Assembly: GCA_003524335.1 (NCBI GenBank) | Contig: DQHV01000121.1 | Location: forward strand, 27,213 to 35,022 | Reading direction: 5' to 3' | DNA: 7,810 nucleotides | Source: Candidatus Aminicenantota bacterium | Lineage (GTDB): Bacteria; Acidobacteriota; Aminicenantia; Aminicenantales; UBA8522 | In this document: piece by piece, positions 6,144 through 7,810 of the stretch | How positions within the stretch are numbered: position 1 is the stretch's first letter | Layout: the number at the start of each line of letters is the position of its first letter | Translations under genes and position numbers: made by a program | Notes under the pieces: generated by a model | Told to the model about the DNA's origin: nothing | The model's input: the letters and a program-made list of their open reading frames with translations, nothing else | The model's database searches: none

Positions 6144-6467
6144 GTGATCCTCCTGGGCAACACCCTGGCGGCTCTAGCCAGAATCCTCCACATCGTCCTG
6201 ACGATCTATCTCTGGATCATCATCCTCCGGGCGGTTTTTTCCTGGGTCTATGTTCCCTCCTTGTATCAGGCCGGGAGAGTGCTCTACCGGCTGACCGAGC
6301 CCGTGCTCCGGCCCGTCCGCCGGCTGCTCCCTCCGGCCAAGCTGGGCGGACTGGACATCAGTTCGATCATCGTCGCTCTGTTGATCGTTTTCCTCGACAG
6401 CCTCCTTGTCAACTCCTTGGCACTCTACGCCCATCGGCTGCTCCGGGGCGTGGAGGTCAGTTTCTAA
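6144..6467 (+). CDS. yggT: YggT family integral membrane protein
   Basis: The 107-residue inner-membrane protein matches the YggT family (PF02325). There are two hydrophobic helices (about 7-33 and 71-95) flanking the family's conserved loop: SWVYVPS, YRLTEPVLRPVRRLLPP (48-64) and GGLDISSIIVALL (68-80). Bacterial members have one or two such repeats; this is the single-repeat form. Members are linked with osmotic/potassium stress and, in some bacteria and plastids, with division or membrane protein organisation, but a molecular role is not settled. The start is GTG at 6144, the only plausible start after the upstream stop. The Shine-Dalgarno is poor (GAGACGGTAAA), and the gene is in the same frame as the preceding one, three sense codons after its TGA, so reinitiation by terminating ribosomes is likely. 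Pairing with yggU downstream is common in bacteria and supports the call. Confidence 0.92.
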   Translation: MILLGNTLAALARILHIVLTIYLWIIILRAVFSWVYVPSLYQAGRVLYRLTEPVLRPVRRLLPPAKLGGLDISSIIVALLIVFLDSLLVNSLALYAHRLLRGVEVSF

Positions 6468-6487
6468 AGAGACAGGCGCGGTGTCCC

Positions 6488-6742
6488 ATGAAGGGTGAAG
6501 GCGAAGCCCGGAAAAAACTCCTGACTGTACGGGTCCATCCCGGCTCCCGAAAAGCCAAGGTCGAGAAGCTTGGCGAGGGGGAATATAGGGTGCATGTGCT
6601 GGCTCCCCCGGAAAAGGGAGAAGCCAACAGGGAGGTCGTGGCAGCCCTGGCCGACCATTTTGACCTGCCCCCCTCCCGCCTCCGTATCGTCCGGGGAGAA
6701 AGGTCCCGGATCAAGCTTGTTGCCCTGGAGCCGAGGGGATGA
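6488..6742 (+). CDS. yggU: DUF167 / YggU family protein (UPF0235)
   Basis: The 84-residue cytoplasmic protein has the full DUF167 pattern: LTVRVHPGSRKAKVE (12-26), YRVHVLAPPEKGEANREVV (33-51) with the invariant AP-P-x-GEAN core, then LADHFDLPPSRLRIVRGERSRIKLVAL (54-80). E. coli YggU is a little longer (about 96 aa); nothing essential appears to be missing. Function is not established for the family. The ATG at 6488 lies 20 nt after the yggT stop. No strong Shine-Dalgarno sits at the usual distance (a GAGACAGG is too far upstream), so coupling to yggT translation is plausible. The stop is 25 nt before the transporter start. Confidence 0.92.
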   Translation: MKGEGEARKKLLTVRVHPGSRKAKVEKLGEGEYRVHVLAPPEKGEANREVVAALADHFDLPPSRLRIVRGERSRIKLVALEPRG

Positions 6743-6767
6743 ATCTGGCCAGCCGAGGGGGCGGATC

Positions 6768-7810
6768 ATGACTAGCTATAACTTCGTCAGTTTCTTCGGG
6801 ATCTTCCTCATCGCCGGGTTCGCTTGGCTTCTTTCCGCCAACCGGAAGGTGGTGAACTGGCGGGTCGTTGGCTGGGGGATCGGACTGCAGTTTCTGTTCG
6901 CCTTCTTTGTTTTCGTCGTCCCGGCGGGCACGAAATTCTTTCTCTTCGTGAACAGGGTCGTGGTCACGCTCCTCGGCAGCGCCACGGCCGGGACGCGCTT
7001 CGTCTTCGGCCGGCTGGCCCTTCCACCGGGGATAACAAATGAAGCCGGAGAAACATCTTTGGGTTCGATGCTGGCCTTCCAGGGACTCTCGACGATCATC
7101 TTTTTTGCCGCCCTGATCGGCGCCCTCTATTATCTGGGAGTCATGCCCTTTTTCATCCGGCTTTTCGCCCGGGTGTTCAGCAAGCTGATGAGGGTCAGCG
7201 GCGCGGAGTCGCTCTGTGTTTCGAGCGAGATTTTCGTCGGGGTCGAATCATCGCTCGTCGTCCGGCCGCACCTCGCCGGGATGACCCGCTCGGAGCTGAC
7301 CACCATCCTCACCGCCGGCATGTCCACGATCGCCTCCACCGTCCTGGCCGTCTATGTCTTTCTTCTGCAGAAGGAGATCCCGGCCATCGCCGGCCACCTG
7401 GTTTCTGCATCGCTCCTCGCCGCGCCCGCTACCCTGGTTATCTCCAAGCTCCTGATGCCCGAGACGGAAACTCCCGAAACTCTGGGCCTCGATATCAAGC
7501 CCCATTACGAGAAAGAGGAGAACCTCATCCTGGCCATCATAAGCGGCGCCAAGAACGGGCTGCAACTCTTGGGCGGGATCATCACCCTTCTCCTGGCCTT
7601 CCTCGGCCTCCTGGCCCTGCTCGACCTCATCCTCGGCTGGGGCGGAGGATATCTCAACGGCTGGTTCGGCTGGAACCTGGACTGGTCCTTCCGGACGTTC
7701 TTGGGCTATTTGTTCTACCCCTTCACCCTGGTCCTCGGCGTTCCTCCGGCCGATGCACTTTCGATCGCCAAGGTGATCGGCGAGCGGACGGTGGCCACCG
7801 AAGTGGCCTC
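6768..7810 (+). CDS. CNT-family nucleoside transporter, 3' end outside window
   Basis: An inner-membrane concentrative nucleoside transporter (CNT/NupC family), moving nucleosides with H+ or Na+. It runs off the right edge after 347 codons; about 60-80 C-terminal residues are probably missing by family length (around 400-430). The start is ATG 6768 with GAGGGGG 6 nt upstream. The N-terminal part has several hydrophobic helices. The core reads FVFG (78-81), AFQGLSTIIFFAALIGALYYLGVM (103-126), SGAESLCVSSEIFVGVESSLVVRP (144-167), MTRSELTTILTAGMSTIASTVLAVYV (172-197), HLVSASLLAAPATLVISKLLMPE (210-231) and GERTVATEVA (338-347). Compared with the usual NIFVGQTEAPLLVRP and GxKxxxNEFVA motifs, it has E-IFVGVESSLVVRP and GERTVATEVA: Gln and Thr of GQTE are lost, the preceding Asn is Glu154, and NEF is TEV. 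Substrate and coupling ion may therefore differ from characterised members. Confidence 0.85.
   Translation, partial: MTSYNFVSFFGIFLIAGFAWLLSANRKVVNWRVVGWGIGLQFLFAFFVFVVPAGTKFFLFVNRVVVTLLGSATAGTRFVFGRLALPPGITNEAGETSLGSMLAFQGLSTIIFFAALIGALYYLGVMPFFIRLFARVFSKLMRVSGAESLCVSSEIFVGVESSLVVRPHLAGMTRSELTTILTAGMSTIASTVLAVYVFLLQKEIPAIAGHLVSASLLAAPATLVISKLLMPETETPETLGLDIKPHYEKEENLILAIISGAKNGLQLLGGIITLLLAFLGLLALLDLILGWGGGYLNGWFGWNLDWSFRTFLGYLFYPFTLVLGVPPADALSIAKVIGERTVATEVA

Noticed and set aside
7248..7565. 105-codon - strand frame within the nucleoside transporter
   Set aside because: The + strand carries unmistakable CNT motifs across the same stretch, and the antisense frame has low-complexity Gly/Asp/Arg composition.

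Overview
The window looks like a piece of chromosome from a GC-rich (roughly 60% G+C by eye, not computed), Gram-negative, two-membrane bacterium. The evidence is a lipopolysaccharide-kinase-family protein, a C-terminal beta-barrel-like secreted protein ending in Phe, and densely packed genes with ATGA-type overlaps. Housekeeping genes (yggT, yggU/DUF167, a CNT nucleoside transporter, a DUF1573 protein) sit next to a glycan-modification cluster. A deep-branching lineage such as Acidobacteriota/Aminicenantes would fit, but this is a guess from gene content and composition. I see no mobile elements, CRISPR arrays, tRNAs or rRNAs.

Left part (44-3920, + strand): four tightly coupled genes that read as one operon. 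They encode a GT-B (GT4-type) glycosyltransferase, a WaaP/InaA/Kdo-type sugar kinase, a TIM-barrel protein resembling clan GH-A glycosidases but apparently lacking the usual acid/base Glu, and a class I SAM-dependent methyltransferase. Junctions are a 4-nt overlap, a 1-nt gap and a 17-nt overlap. Together they suggest assembly and decoration (sugar transfer, phosphorylation, possibly trimming, possibly methylation) of a cell-surface glycan or LPS core. The window opens only 43 nt before the first gene, so the cluster probably continues to the left.

Middle (3917-5140, - strand): a convergent gene for a secreted or envelope protein with an N-terminal bacterial SH3 domain, a proline- and charge-rich linker and a beta-barrel-like C-terminal domain. 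Its stop codon interlocks with the methyltransferase stop in a single CTAG. It has a near-consensus sigma70-type promoter (TTGATA-17-TATAAT), which also fixes the start codon.

The 214-nt divergent spacer (5141-5354) holds that promoter, a 10-bp palindrome and a weaker candidate promoter for the rightward genes.

Right part (5355-7810, + strand): a DUF1573 protein with a signal peptide and a Cys-Gly-Cys motif, then yggT, yggU and a CNT-family nucleoside transporter cut by the window edge. Gaps are 9, 20 and 25 nt, consistent with one transcript. The transporter keeps the family fold signatures but departs from the usual residues at the nucleoside and cation sites.

The features most worth a second look are the GH-A-like protein with its altered active site, a perfect 26-bp palindrome inside its coding sequence, the four-gene glycan cluster as a unit, the SH3-barrel fusion, and the altered CNT binding motifs.
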